Shown here: in pieces, positions 12,844-26,700 of the stretch | Layout of the letters: each line of letters begins with the position of its first letter | Position numbering within the stretch: the stretch's first letter is position 1 | DNA from: Lagopus muta | Taxonomy: Eukaryota; Chordata; Aves; Galliformes; Phasianidae | Direction of reading: 5' to 3' | Length of the DNA stretch: 64,000 nucleotides | NCBI RefSeq assembly: GCF_023343835.1 | Contig: NC_064439.1 | Coordinates: 33,926,508 to 33,990,507, forward strand | Program-made: the position numbers and the translations under genes | Notes under the pieces: generated by a model | Seen by the model: only the letters and a program-made list of their open reading frames with translations | Told to the model about the DNA's origin: nothing | The model's database searches: none

Positions 12844-13200
12844 ACAGGGCTGCTCTGAAAGTAATGCCTTCTATTTCATTGTGCTGGCCCACAATGTTAG
12901 AGGCAGATGTTGGTAGTATGGCAACAGTTCGAACCTTCCTGCCAATATTCTATTACATTCTGTTGCAGTGAGACAGGTGGCATTAAAGGGGCAGTCTGAC
13001 AAAATGGCATCCAGAAATGCACATGAAGCAGGGTTGTGTCACTGAACTTCCCCACGTGGAAAAAATGGCATTCATCAGCACTTGCTGAACATTTATGGAG
13101 ACCAAACAGTTGATGTGAGCAGTTCCAGCGAGCGCACTGGACCAAGACCCAACCTTAACTACCAGCGAGAAATAGTAGAAGGATAATGGGAAGCTACAAT
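12844..13200 (+). mobile_element. GalluHop/mariner-type DNA transposon fragment
   Basis: The end word GGGCTGCTCTGAAAGTAATGCC matches the terminal repeat of the galliform mariner GalluHop. The next 300 bases align by eye with the reverse complement of the copy at 44550-45022 (shared words such as GGCAGATGTTGGTAGTATGG against GGCAGATATTGGTGGTATGG). No intact transposase frame remains. The right end is uncertain. Confidence 0.75.
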
Positions 13201-14626
13201 GCATACTGTACAGTTTGGTTTATGCTGCAATTAGCATCTCAGAACGTGGAGTTGTTGATACAATTGTACAAGCTTTGGTGGACTCTCCAAAAGCAAGCAG
13301 TTGTACAGCTGCACAAACACCCATACATTCAGTATAAGGGACAGTGTGACACTGAATGACAATAACTTGGACAAGAAAATTAAGATGGGTCAAGGTGGTC
13401 TGCAAGTACTTTAATACTTCAGCATCCTTGGAAGTCCCTCATTTACACAGGCAATGTTGTTAAAGTGAAAGGCTGAGAAGACTCAGGAAACTTTGGATTT
13501 TCCTTTGCTACAAATCCTAAAGAGAAATGCAGAATTTCTGGAAATTCTCTTTTAAAGACAAAACCTAATTAGTAACTATGAGAAAAAGTTTTGTACATGC
13601 TGCAAGACTGAGTTAAAAAACTCACAGCCAAGCCTCCAGTCATTACAAATTCACACAGGGGTGAAGACTACTGATTGGTGAATATACTACTTGTACAGGA
13701 TCTAACACAGACTCTTAAGTATCAGTGAAAGCACCAAAAAGCACTTTATGCCAGATCTAACTAGAAATAAGATGTCAGGACAAGGCTAGCCTTCAAGACA
13801 TTGCTTAGGTATGAGAAGAAAAGCACATCAGCTATGTGTTAGACTTGCTCAGACTTTGTAAACTACAATCATACAGATCTAGATAGTTCCATTATAAATA
13901 GATTTAATTATGTATTAAACAGCCTTACGCTATCATCAGTCACACAGAAATGGAAATCAAACAGTGTTTGTGTAGCTTTTCATCAACACAGGGCAAATTA
14001 CCAAAGCAAGTGACTAGCACTAGAACAGGATAAATATGGACGCTACACTCACTTGCTCTTCTTGCCTATCTATAATCTTATACTAGAAAATGAAAACTGT
14101 AGCTAACTCCTACTGTAATCTGTACTGTAATGTTATCTTCTATGCATTATTTTAGCCTCCTGAGATGAAAAAGAGGTACAAAACTTACTGAAAGTTTCTA
14201 GAAATCTTATTCTGCTTGCTATGCACTCAGCAAACAGTATTTGCTCTCCAGGAAAGTTTCATCCTTGAGTTAAGTAAATTTGAAGTATATCCTTGTCATA
14301 ATTAACAGGAGCAGTAAGAAAACACTGATGGCATTTGTGTGTCTGGTCACAGCAGCTGCATTTTCCCAGCTAGCTCCACCTTCTCCTTATCATTGGTTAT
14401 GAAGAATAACACACTAGATGAAAGAAGAGATCATAAGATTATTTAAAATTAAGTATCACAGAAATCAAATTTGCAAATTTGAGTCTCTTTGACCTCTTAG
14501 GAAACTGAGGTTCAACCCTTTGTATGATCTAATTTAGATGAAAGTAGAATCAAGGATTATTTGTTTCCCACTCTAGCCCAGCGCTTCTCGCAGGGGGCAT
14601 ACAAAGGGGACATTTGAGCCAAATAC

Positions 14627-14860
14627 CCTCTTAGCAGCTCCTATGCTAAAAACTGCAACAGAGTTGTCTCCAAGTAATTTTAGATTTTCAAGCTGGAAAT
14701 CATTCATTCCAAAATTGTTAATGGCACTATAATACAATTCAGTTCCATCCTTGACTTGCACATATGTGAAGGAACAGTCACAAATATGAATTTTATAGTT
14801 TCTGAAGCTGCACTCTGCGAGCCAAACAGGCTGTCTTGGCATGGGAGAATACATCACCTG
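14627..14860 (-). other. candidate exon, unrecognised product
   Basis: The minus strand has an acceptor TCTGTGTTCTGGCAG, about 78 open codons and a donor AAGAGG|GTATTT. The phase is 0 at both ends and so joins in frame to the candidate at 16481-16700. The peptide includes PVWLAECSFRNYKIHICDC and GTELYYSAINNFGMNDFQ. Family unknown. Confidence 0.2.
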
Positions 14861-16480
14861 CTGCCAGAACACAGACAGACCCCTGCCATTTAGATTAAGA
14901 GATCACTCCACTAGCTGAAACAAGATCTGCCACAAGAGCTCAGTTGAAAAACACTGAGAGTCACCTCTACCTGCGTCCCATACATTTGTTACAAGAATCT
15001 TTTCACAGCTTATCTTGTCTGAACGCTACCTGTGGCCTCAGCAGCGACTTCTCATTCTGTAGACAGTGGATCTTTGGGCAGTTAAACAGCATGCATACAG
15101 CGCTTGAAAGCTACCACACACAAAATTACTGAGCACTTCTAGAAAAGTTTCAACCATAAATACAGTGTTAGCTACCACCACCTTCTTTCAGGTGGTTGTG
15201 AGGGGTTTTTTGTGCAAATTTTCTATTACACAATGGAAATTATTTTTAAGAACATTAAGCATGGCACAACCTGCTGAAGAGTCCTAATGCTTCATAGCCT
15301 TATTTTTTTTTTTAATAACATCTTTGTTGCGTGTTAATGGACTTCAGTAAAACGTTACTAGGTTTGTAGAAGCAAGGATGAAAACACAGGGTTCATATAG
15401 CAAATAATTCCTTTTATTTACAGCTGCACTATGGTGTTGGGGCAAAATAACGCTATTATAGCCTGCCTTGCTAATTGATGAAGTACACACCAAAAGGAAG
15501 GACCAAAGATGACCTCTAGCTCAGAAATCCTGGGCCCCAATCTGCTGGAAGCTGAGCACATTCTTGAGGATCTCTTGCCTTTTATTTTTCCATTTACAGA
15601 TACTGTTCTGAGAATGGCCCACCACACTGACTCAAGCAAACCCTGATCTGACCAAGTGTAATGTTTCTTAACCAAGATTCCAAGATTTACAAAGTACAGA
15701 AAGTCAGCAAAATAATACTTTATTTTTTGCTTCTTTAGTGGTGCTTTTCTAACAGCAAAAAAAGAAGATATTTAAATGAAAAACTCTTTTCAGAGTCTGT
15801 TTGCTGTTAGCTTCATAGTAAGTCAACATGGGATATATACTGGAAAATGCCACCCAAGAAAGCAAACATTTCAGAGAGCTCACAATTCCCTATGGATAGC
15901 AGACTTAGCAACAGAAAATGAAATAATTCAAAATTTCTGCTAAATGACTCCTTTCCTTCTTTCTAATCAACCCAGAGGGACCCAGTCCTAGCAAAACACA
16001 TCAAGAACTGGCAGCAAACACTAAGCACTGCAGCACAGGTAAAATACACAACTGAGTTCCCATCTGCTGTCAGTTACTGGGTTCCATCTGTAAGAGCAGA
16101 GATCACAAGAAAGAATTAAGTTTAAGGAAGTGTTCCATGTTCTTATTCATTTCAAGCTTACATCCATAAGAAAAAGGAACAGAAATGAAGTCTGACGTCC
16201 ATGTTCAGAATAAATGAAGATTTTCAGGTTTCACTACATGCCTTTTTCTTTCCCCCCTCTGCAAACACTGTTTCTTATTGTAGACTGTATAATAAGACTC
16301 GATGTGCCTGGAAACACAAAGGACAACTCCAATTTTTTCTTATACTCCTTCAAAATATTGTAGAGTTCAGGCAAAGTATTTGACTCGTAAGCATTTTACA
16401 GGTTAACAGAGGAACTGAGAAGAATTACAAATACATCAACAGGAATTCTTCAGCTACAGATATTTGTGGCTTAAGCTTAC

Positions 16481-16700
16481 CTGCTCTACTTCCCTATGGA
16501 GTGCCCAGCTCCTGACCATACACTCAGAACCAATGTCAAATCTGTCACACCCAGTCTTCCCCCTTAATCTATCACATTGGAACTTGACAGTCACTGCTCT
16601 ATGAAGTGTTCTCACTGCACTTCTTACAGCTGTGTTTTTATATGCACAAATGAGTTCTCCTACAGAAGTAACTACTACATTCTGCAACCGGCAGCTTTTA
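16481..16700 (-). other. candidate exon, unrecognised product
   Basis: The minus strand has an acceptor CCTTCTCTAG, a frame open for 73 codons and a strong donor GAGCAG|GTAAGC. The peptide contains VVVTSVGELICAYKNTAV and VKFQCDRLRGKTGCDRFDIG. I do not recognise it. Chance open stretches of this length are common in this window, so this is only a candidate. Confidence 0.2.
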
Positions 16701-19700
16701 CTAGAGAAGGACAGGCTTAGTATTCCACAAGAAAAACATTTCTAAGTTACAGTATTTGGTAGGCTTTTGTTAGCTTAACGCCCCACCTGCTGGCTGATGA
16801 CTACATTACATTGTGACAGCTAGCAAAGAAGTCACACGCCTGTTACTGCCACCAGTCAGCTGCTGTATGCTGTCATGGCAACTGGTACAATGTAGGGAAA
16901 GGATACACAGCTGGGTCCAACAGTGTGATGATAACATATGGAAGTAAAACCTAGATGGTTTTAAAACAGTCTAAAACACTGACATCCATCCACACAGATC
17001 ACACTAAAGTATCACAAAGCACAATGCACTTAACAACTACTACAAAGACAGTGAACTCATCTACCTTTACAATTCCTATATACCTCCAGCTGCACCCCAA
17101 ACTCAGTCGCCATACTGGGCTCCACCACAGCCACATAAATAGCTTCTTGAAAACTGATCAGTCTCAAAGACAGGAAAGAGTAGTCAAAGTCTGTGGTGCA
17201 AAAATACTTGTCTCATTTTTGAGAGCACTGTTTGAAAGAACAGCTTTAAAGGTTGGCTTATTCTAAACGATATGCGCCACCAGTCACTTAATAAGCAAAT
17301 CTCACACGGTCAGAGGAACTCTGCTTTGTGCTGACCAGGTACGGGATCTACTCCTTTGAAAAAGCATGAATAAGAAACTTGTCAGAGGCCAATGAACCTT
17401 CCTGCCTGCCTCCCTGGATCTCATGCAAATGCAGTCAGGCGCTTGCTCAACTCAAAATGAAACAGCAAAGTAGAGACAAGAAATGTTTCTCTAGTGGTCT
17501 TGAATATAAATGCAAGCCTAGAAAATATTCTTACCAGATGTACAAGACTTTGCTGATGTACCATTCAAAGTTTATCTGCTATTTCAATTCGCCGAGGCCC
17601 CAGCACAAGCCTGGGTCTCTTGCAACTGCCTAGAAGTGCAGTAGATAAAAGCTATAAATTGAGTTACAGGTAGCAATTCAGCATTCCATACTTGGGCTTC
17701 CATTATCTTGACAGAAACATTCAGCATTGTCTCAGCATTCATCAGAAAGCTTCAGTCTAAACCACTGAACAGAAGAGCCCCTCCTCATCTTCTAGCGGCC
17801 TGCAATTCCTGAGCATTCTGGCCCCTTTTACCACATCCCCCACGAGCACAATGAAAGAAGGCCAATCAGCACAGAAATCACAATTTACTAGCAGACAATG
17901 CTGCACTACAGTCCTTCTGAAACACCACTGCTATTGATTTTATTGATTTTTTTCTTACTTTGAAAAAAATGCTTTAAAAACCTCTTAGCAGAAATCACAC
18001 TTTAATTAAACTGCCACAGACCTAAAAGAGCAGAAAAATCATTTCAGTCTCTTAAGTCAATGAAGACCCATCGTAGCAGTGAGATAGGTGCTACTGTCAA
18101 GATTTATGAAAGCTACTGCAGCATTCATGTTGAACAACCACAGACTTAATTCCCTGTCAAAAATAGATGAGTCCTGTATTTACAGGAATACTATCAATAA
18201 GGATCTGTTGGCACAACTTTATTTCCCCACTTAGAAGAGATTCAGTAATTAAGTTGCTTAACTCCAAGCGTAAAGATTTCTATTCTAGTGAAAGTGAAAA
18301 TGACCTCAGTTAGCATTCCTAACATTTACTGCTGTAACTTTAATTGCATGGCAGTTTTCTGAATAGGAGAAATAAGGTGAATTTTTATATAAAATATATA
18401 TATGCGCTGAATACTTTTGTTTAAAGTGAAAGCTTCTGTTTGCTTTTAAACCTTTGGGACTGCAAGCAAGTTTGCTATTTTTCAAAATAATGGTAACAAA
18501 CAACAAACTCAATAGCAAGGAAAATAAGGGGAACCATTCACAGTGTAAGGCTCTGTCTACAATACTACATATATCTTGCCCAAAGATACTCACACTACAA
18601 GGAAAACGAAAGAGCTGAACTGCTATCTGACTTCCCTTAACTACAGAGCCATCTTTTAATACAGTATGGTGTGAGTCCTCTAATGGTTATGGGCAAATTA
18701 TCTTCCATAAAAGACTTCCAGCCTACCTAAATCACAAGGCAGCTGCTCAGTGCAGCAGTTAGGATTTGCAAAGTGACAGAGCAATTCTGAGGAGGATATT
18801 CTCCCAGTCATTAGTGACTTCAGCAGAGATTTTCATCTCAGTAAGTGCGCAAGAAGATGGAAGATGATTTAGTAATGCACCTTAGTAATCAAATGCATAC
18901 ATTAGTCAGAAACCACATAGTAATGGTAATGTGGTATGTCACAGCCATCTTTATATCCTTCCAAAAGCCACAGGCGAAAGCATGTGCCCAACCCACTCAC
19001 GTAGTGCCATTAACTACTACAGGCCAAAACATTTTCAACTTCCAAGCATCATTCTTCTCCCAAGGAAAAGCATGAATAGCCTCTTAAAGGGCTGTTCTAG
19101 TCCTAAATTATCCTAAGAAGACTACCCAATGAACGTGTTCAGTGTACCAAGGGTACCACACAAAATAAATGTGAGAAAAACATTCGGTTAAGTTTGTCCT
19201 TAAGCTCGTCCCAGTCAAAACCAAGCAATATTCAAAGTATTATTCATTGAAAATTAAAATACACAGTACATAGAGTATAAGGCTCAACTTACAGCATCTT
19301 GGATGGGACAGAGAGAAAAGAAAGCAACATTCTCAATAGTTCAAACACTACTTTAAAACATATACAACCAACTTATGAAGTAACAATATAAGCAAGTAAT
19401 GATGGTAACTCACAGGAACATTACAGAGCTGTCTTCTGTTACAGAATCCAACCCAGCTGAAGCAGTACAGGACAGATTGCTATGTACAACCCACCATGCA
19501 GACAAAAACCACAACCTTCTGCAGCAGATGCCTTTAGTATGTATTTTGAGGCTCTGAGAGCATTATTGTTGCTTTATGCTGACAGCTCTAGAACAGGGTA
19601 CATACTATATAGATACATACTTCCACATTTTTAGCTCTGACATTTTACAGTAATGTATTTTTAAAATGAAAAGTCTGTATTCCTCATTACTGCACTTAAT

Positions 19701-22700
19701 AGCCTCGCAACTGTAAACTAAAAGAACAATCCTTTCTCACCAGCTTGAGGAATGCTTTGAGTACCAAGCACATAAATTCAAAGCTTTTTCCATGTAGCGC
19801 AAACTTCTATCCTATCCTGCTAAAGCCAGAAGAGTCACAGGATTAACAAAGACCCAGAGTAACTCAGCTTGTGTCCTCCTAAAGAGTTGCAGTTCAAGCA
19901 TACTTCAGTCCCCCTACACCCTCTTTTCTCCCCTTCCTCTCCAACCCAGAAGTTTAAAGTTCATCATAAACTGGAGAGCAGGAATGAAATACAGTATGAA
20001 GCAAGAACCCATCTAGACTGTGAAGCTACTCAAACTTTTTCATTGTAGAGATAATACTGAATGATCCTCTCTTTTCAATCTGAATCCTTTTAATAGATTA
20101 CTTAGACTTGAAGTGGCAGACACTAGAGCTTTTAAATTACAGTACGCCTATCATGAAATACTTGTCCACTAACACCTTCCTGCAGACATCTACAGGCTAC
20201 AGAATGAGTGGACTTTGAGAAAATAATTGTTTCATTATGACACTCATAAGAAAGGCCTGTAAAAGGTTTACATTTTAAGGAATTAAGGAAGCATTTTTTT
20301 GTTTCTTTGTAGCATCCAAGTATCAAATAATCTTCATGTAAGACAGAACTTGGCATCTTAGTTTAATGCACAAATACCTAGAAGGAAAAAAAATATTTCC
20401 ATTTTGACAGAAAATTCCTGTCTGTGCCAGACAGACTATCATTCCAACAGAGATCCAAGAATACCATCTGGCTGGCTGTCTCATTCCAAGACTAGTTCTG
20501 TCAGGTGGCAAAGCTTGCGAGAAGAGTTTGAAAAGGCCACAGAACCAAACAGCACACTAGGACATTTCACTTAAAGGACCATAAAATAATCAAGTGCCTT
20601 AGCTAAATAATATCAAGTAAATGCAAACACTGTTTTGCTAGCTTACCTAAACAACTAATGCAAAAAAAAAAAAAAAAACAAAACTAGTGCAAAAAGCTGG
20701 CTTACTAGTTACAGGAAACTTGGATGCTTTTGGATCCCACACAAAACATACTCGAATGTCCCGATTTCTGCTGGCATGGTTAATTTTCTTCTCTGCAGCT
20801 GGTATGATGCCAGGTTTTAGATCTAGGAGGAAAACGATAACACCCATGTTTTATTTATTACTGAGCAGCGCTTACACAGAGCCCAGGACTTTCTGCTTCT
20901 CATGCCGCCTTGCCAGCAAGGAAGCTTGATGTTCACAAGAAGCCAGGAGGGGACACTGCCACACTGCTGACCTAAACAGGCCAAAGGGATGTTTCACACC
21001 ACGGGGCATCATACTGAATGACACTGGGCGCAGTCGGCCGGGTGGAGGAAGTGCTGTTGAATGAGCAAGCTGGAAGTCATTTGTTTTGTTTCTTCCCTAC
21101 TAAATTGCCCTTATCTTGACCCCCAAGTTCCTTCCCCCCCCCCTTCCCTGCCATGACTTCCTAATCCCACCGAAGGGGGGACTGAACAAACAGCTATGTT
21201 GTGCTTGCCAGGTTAAGCCACAGAGACAAATCAAAATTTGTTTTGCTTGCACAAGTTTAAAAACAAAACAAAACATATCCCTAAGAACCCACTATTATAC
21301 CTACCAGCTTCCAATTAACAGGGTCCACTCAATTTAGGAACACAGGAGCAACAAACTTGCAAGCAGCTAATTGTACACCGACTTTCAAAATGCCTTCAGC
21401 TACAGCCATACTAAACAGATGTTTTAGCTTTCTAAACGCAACACAAAAGAGATTTACCTACTACTTTTGTGTTATGCTTATAGGGTACTTCAAACAAACA
21501 TTAAAGATGTATGTTCTTAGTTATAACTTGTTAATTTCAATGGTATATGCCACAAAATGTGCAATTCCCAGATGGGATTAAAAAAAAAAAGTGTTTTCTA
21601 TGGGTGAGAAATGGCTAACAAAAGTAGCTCAACATGATCTAATGGAAGAGAAAATAAATGGTGCTTGTAAGGCCTGAGCTATGCATTTCACTAAGCCTTC
21701 TCAGCATGCTTATAAGAACAACTCATATCTAGCACCAACCATTTGAAACATACTGAACAATCAACTTGCTCACCAGATGGTCTTAGCAGAAACACTTGGT
21801 CAAATAAACATAAAATCTGCACTTTATTTAGATATCTTCTGTTTTTGTCTCTTCTTTTGGTGTTAAGACTCCTTAATGAAAGCTACATACAAGCATATCA
21901 TGTTTTCTTATAGCACAACATAAAGAATCAAACACATCCCAAGGCAATTAAGCCAACAAGAACATTAAGCCAAAATGAATTCTGCATTTGCAAAGAAACA
22001 ATTACCTTTATCAATAAACTGACATCACAGATGTAACATTACAAGTAGGCTGCTACTTAGGTACTTAAAACTGCAAAGGAAAGGGTCCTTGTACTCAGAA
22101 AACTCCAGATTACTTGTATGTGGAGTTTAATTGTGTACGATTGAAAACCACTTACACAGAAGCTGGAAACGTGGAAGTATATCAAAAGAACAACACTATT
22201 AAAGCAATAGGTTGACAAAAACATGGTGACTGATAGTGCAGAAATACACTTAAGGACACAGCATCTTTAGTGATAAGGAACAGTCTGAGCCAAGACAAAA
22301 GTGAACTTTAAGTCAATTTATGCTGCCAGAAGATTGAGTAATTTTATGTGGAACTACACTAATTATTGCTATCCCCCAAGCCCTCTCCCCTTCCCCTCCC
22401 CCCTGCAATTTAATAATCTCATCTTGAACACTCCTACTCCTGAGCAACAGTCCTGGCACATTTCTGTGCTGTATCTTATAGTCCATCATCCAGGTCTGTA
22501 GCAACTCAGCTCTTATTGCATGTTTCACCAACATCTACTTCTAGATATCTGAAATAGGACATGCCATTCCATTCATTCATACACACACATCTACAAAGGA
22601 GTTATTTCCTTTTTTATTTGGAGAGATAGGGTAGTACTAAGAATAAATTAGACTAGGACTCAACACACACACAAGATTGAGTGCTGTTCTCAGTTCTACT

Positions 22701-22884
22701 CTTTCAAAAGTGCAGGCAGGAACTAACCCAAACATGGAAGTTGTTACCCTACATAAGAATTCCAGTTACAACAAGCTTATAGCAACAGATTTTCAATTCC
22801 TTCAATAAATACTATGCTGCATGCCTTTCTCAAAGCAGCTTAAAATTAAGTAGTATTCTATTAGGATGTCACTCACACCAGGAA

Positions 22885-23736
22885 GGTTAAGTCAAAATAA
22901 AAAGATTTATTGTTTCAAAATACATGACTAAAATCTACATAATTATTATTAAAATATGCTTACATGTATTCTTTGATTAACACTTTGCATCACAAAGTTA
23001 GGCATATTTTAAATGCAGTATTTTCTCACAATTTTAAGATACAGGTATTGCTAAAATTAATCCAGTAAAAAAAAAAAAAATCATACTCCCCTGAGCAGCC
23101 AATGTAACTAATTACATTCTTGCATCTTAAGTTACATACAGGAATTCTAGTATTCACACAGATAAATTGTCATTAGCCAACAAAGACATTGATTATGTAT
23201 CTAAAGAGAACCAGGACTTAAAAGGGGCTTCAGTTGAGTTACACCTTGACAACTTCTGTTCCACTGATTAAGAGCTCAGTTTTAAAATACTCCATCTTGG
23301 ACAAGGAACTGCTTCAACTTTCGAACTGCAAGAGGTAACTGGTTGACATTAGTAACTTAAAATTGTGGTTTAGTAAGAACTAAATTTTAACATGCAACAA
23401 ACTGTACCTTAAAGCTCAGAAGAAAATCCACATGTACCAAACAAACCAAGAGTGTTTTTCTTTTCCCCTTCCCCATGTAAGTTCTTTAAAATTAGCATTT
23501 CAGTTAGTTAGTGGGAAAAGCATGCAAGCTAGTAATAAAACCTGGAAGCATTTCAACTCTACAACTTCAAACTTCTCAAGCAAAAATAGCTATACTGGAA
23601 CAGGTAAAACAGGAACACAAACTTCAACTTGAAGCAACTTTCTGAAAAAAGGTTACACTTTTTACTACACATCTTACTAAACTGAACTGTAAGAACATCA
23701 AAGTAATACATTTAGGTACTTCAAAGTCTTTGTTGA
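22885..23736 (-). other. DAZL: DAZL 3' UTR (likely extent)
   Basis: This is the sequence after the DAZL stop codon, down to the first convincing poly(A) site. It contains several AACAA words on the plus strand, which read UUGUU in the mRNA and resemble DAZ-family binding words, so self-regulation is conceivable. The left end is estimated from the signal at 22906-22911 and is uncertain by about 15 bases. Longer 3' ends further left cannot be excluded. Confidence 0.65.
22906..22911 (-). terminator. DAZL: DAZL polyadenylation signal AATAAA
   Basis: The minus strand reads AATAAA here. It is followed by a T-rich stretch and then TGGTGTGAGTG about 30 bases downstream. That is a normal signal plus GU-rich downstream element. 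The signal is 826 bases after the DAZL stop codon. Confidence 0.7.
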
Positions 23737-23790
23737 TCAAACACTTTTGAGCACTGCTCTTCCTTTTCTGAAGTGATGCGCCCTCCTCTC
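23737..23790 (-). CDS. DAZL: DAZL exon 11, coding part
   Basis: The last exon encodes residues 273-289 (ERRAHHFRKGRAVLKSV) and the TGA at 23739-23737. The acceptor follows a strong pyrimidine tract and ends CTATTCCAG. The exon continues into the 3' UTR. Confidence 0.95.
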   Translation of the reverse strand, partial: ERRAHHFRKGRAVLKSV

Positions 23791-26700
23791 CTGGAATAGG
23801 AGAAAAAAAACAAAAAACCATGCTTCTAGACAACAATTGCAACAAAGCAACAAAAGCATCACAAATATCTCAAGACATTCTCTGTATTACTCAGCCCTCT
23901 CTAAATCTGTCAAACACAGCTTCTCTATTCTGGCTTCACAGTACAGGTGTCTAGTTCACATCTGTCTTTTTAAAACAAAAAAAAAAGTAACAGGCTTTTA
24001 GGTATAATGTTGAAATCCTAATATAAAAGAAGGGAATGTGATCAGGCCTCTCTGAAGACTGAATGCACAGCAAAAAACTTCCCATTAATACCAGGTACTG
24101 ATGACCAGGTATTGATCTAACTACACTCTATTATTACTACACTCTAAAGTAAATTATTTACTTTTTAACCGAAGTACAGATAAGACATCCACAGTGAGTA
24201 CTTAAGTGGAGAAAAGACCATAACCATGTAACTGTTCTCTTGTTCACAAGATGCAATTTGCTTACCTTTCAGCAGATTGCTCCTGAGGGATGATTAGCTC
24301 TAAATACCCAATAGCTGACTGCTCAGCAGTTCTCATGCAGCATTCTATCAATGCACTTAAATCCACTGAACTCAATTTCTGCAATTTTCTTTCAGTATTA
24401 ACCAACTGAAAGCTAACCATTCATTCATCTCAGTGCACATATAAAAAATAAGAAATCAAGCAAGTACAGATCAATCTTTGTCTTTATGGTATCCTGTATA
24501 TGAACGAAGTTAAGATCAGCTGCTTTCAGAGATTTAGTTTTGCTTCCACTACATACCCTGAAGTAGTCTTCTTGTGATACAAAGCTGCTCCTCAGGCGGT
24601 TTTCAGGATTAAACAGACAAGATACTACTGTTTGTATGCTCCTGTCCACAGACTTCTGAAATAAAAGAGATGCCTCTATAATAATTCTATCAGTTGCCCT
24701 ACTACTAGCAGTGAGTCTGTCACAGGGTTCACACTTCACTCAGAAGTCCTTTCAGTTTTCTCCCTGAATTTTTCCCTTTAACGTTGTTAATTGCTTTCAA
24801 TGCTCCCAGTTGTCATTTACAACGTAAATGTTTTTATCAGCGACAAGCCAGTACAGAGCTGCGTAAGAGGCAGACAGGAGAGCAATAGTCTTCTTTAAAG
24901 AAAGGAATTCAGGACCAACTGCTGGCCAAACAGAGATAGCTTTCCACAAAAGCAAGCAGATAAGAGAGTAATAAATTTCACCCATCTACATTTTGAGACT
25001 CATAAACCTGAGTAAGATGGGAAGTGCTACCCAATCTGCCATTTTAGTACCTGTAATTCTTCAATAATCCTTATCAGATTAAGAACATCTTGACGTGATC
25101 ACATTTTACACATCCCTACACTACAGACTAAGCATTAACAGCTTCAAGAAAGCAAGATAGCCTTCTGAAATCATGCAGAAATTACAGTGGATTAAACAAT
25201 GGCTGAAATGATGATTACAACCTTAATTCTAGAAAAGATGAAGAGGTCAGGAGACCTCTTCAAGCCACATAACCCTCACACACAAAAAACATGGGAACGG
25301 GTCTAACAGGAAAAAATGCTCTGAGAAAACTTACTTTTTGTGGACTATTACCAGACAGCTGTGTGGGCTCTGGAGCAGCACATTCTGTCTGTATAAACTC
25401 TGGATCCTCACTGTAGTGATAGTTTACCGAAGTATAAACCTGCATATTTAAGACAGCACAGTATTTTAGTAACACTACAAGAACATGCATAACTACATTG
25501 TCACTCGTTCCCACCTACCAAGAGGCAAAGCCAGCCTTTTGGTATAGCTTCACAGAAGGGGATAACTGTATCCTGACCTGTTTTAAAGACAGTTCTATCC
25601 CCTTCCAAAAGGAATACTTTCAAATACATGTCTTTCCTCATCACTGTAATTGCTTTTGAAAGCTAGCTCCTCAACACGTCCTCCATATATAGGTTTTGTT
25701 GTCAAAAATATTTAGCAAATACGTTCCCTCACTAACAGAAATACAGACTTCCCTGTAATACAGAAATGCTTGAAAACAAAGCTGAGAGCACATGATTTGA
25801 ACTAAGTAATAATAAAGTTTTCTAATATGATCAGAGACAATATATGAATGCCAAGAGCAATATATACGCATGAAGTTTTGTTTTCTGACTCTCACCTCTC
25901 CCACATTTACCTTCCAGAGTCTACATACATCTGCTGGGAACAAGCTGGAAAGATAATAGCTCTTAAAACACTTCATAGAAATAGCACTCTAAAAATACAG
26001 TATTTGAACTGAGGAATAGGAGATGCAAGTTTAAGATCCAGTGCAAATCCTGCTAAAGAAATGTTGTATAATGTTCCTCTCTTGTGGATGTCACTTGTGT
26101 GAAGCCACAAGAAGTTATCTCCTTGGAAGCCATCAGCCACCTAGTCTGTAGCAACCTCACTAACTGCTCAGAAGAGCTCTTGAACTAAAAACATTATCTG
26201 CAGGGAAAAATACTCTGAAGATTTTTACAAGTCTGCAAAAGAACTGGAACAACCAGTAGTATTTCACACATCTTAAAAATACAGCTTGTGAATTAGAAGT
26301 TATCCTTCCTTCAGCTTTGCATGAAGAACAAATCTTGTTTCCACATTAAAATTCCAGAATTCACTAGCTACTAACAATATAAAACTGGTAGTTCTAGTTC
26401 AGTCATACAACTTCTAAACTAACACATCAGAAGGAAGGCCTGAACAACTATTTATGTCAGCAACTACAGAGTTGCATAGACTGGATTCCACACAGACCTG
26501 GTAAACCAACAGTCTGATTTTTATTTTTATTTTTTTTAAGTATCAAAACACTTAACTCAAAGTAAATCCTGCAGACTTACCGGAGGCATAACATAGTTTC
26601 TTTGCTCCCCAGGAATCCATTGTGGTGGAGCCTTAAACAGGAATTGAAGAATAATCAGCTTTTATCTATCCATTTCCCACACAGATAACTGCTCTTTAAG

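Larger units (their letters stand above)
13201..22884. other. no established gene; long repeat-poor stretch left of DAZL
   Basis: Apart from the candidate exons listed separately, nothing is supported. CR1 and LTR matches are absent for over 9 kb. The plus strand tends to be rich in A and C, like the DAZL introns next to it. Confidence 0.5.

Noticed and set aside
12897-13145. 82-codon minus-strand frame
   Set aside because: It runs through the mariner remnant in the non-coding direction.
24797-24985. Hydrophobic 62-codon minus-strand frame in a DAZL intron
   Set aside because: It lies within intron 9 with no splice sites in phase and no known DAZL homologue has such an exon.
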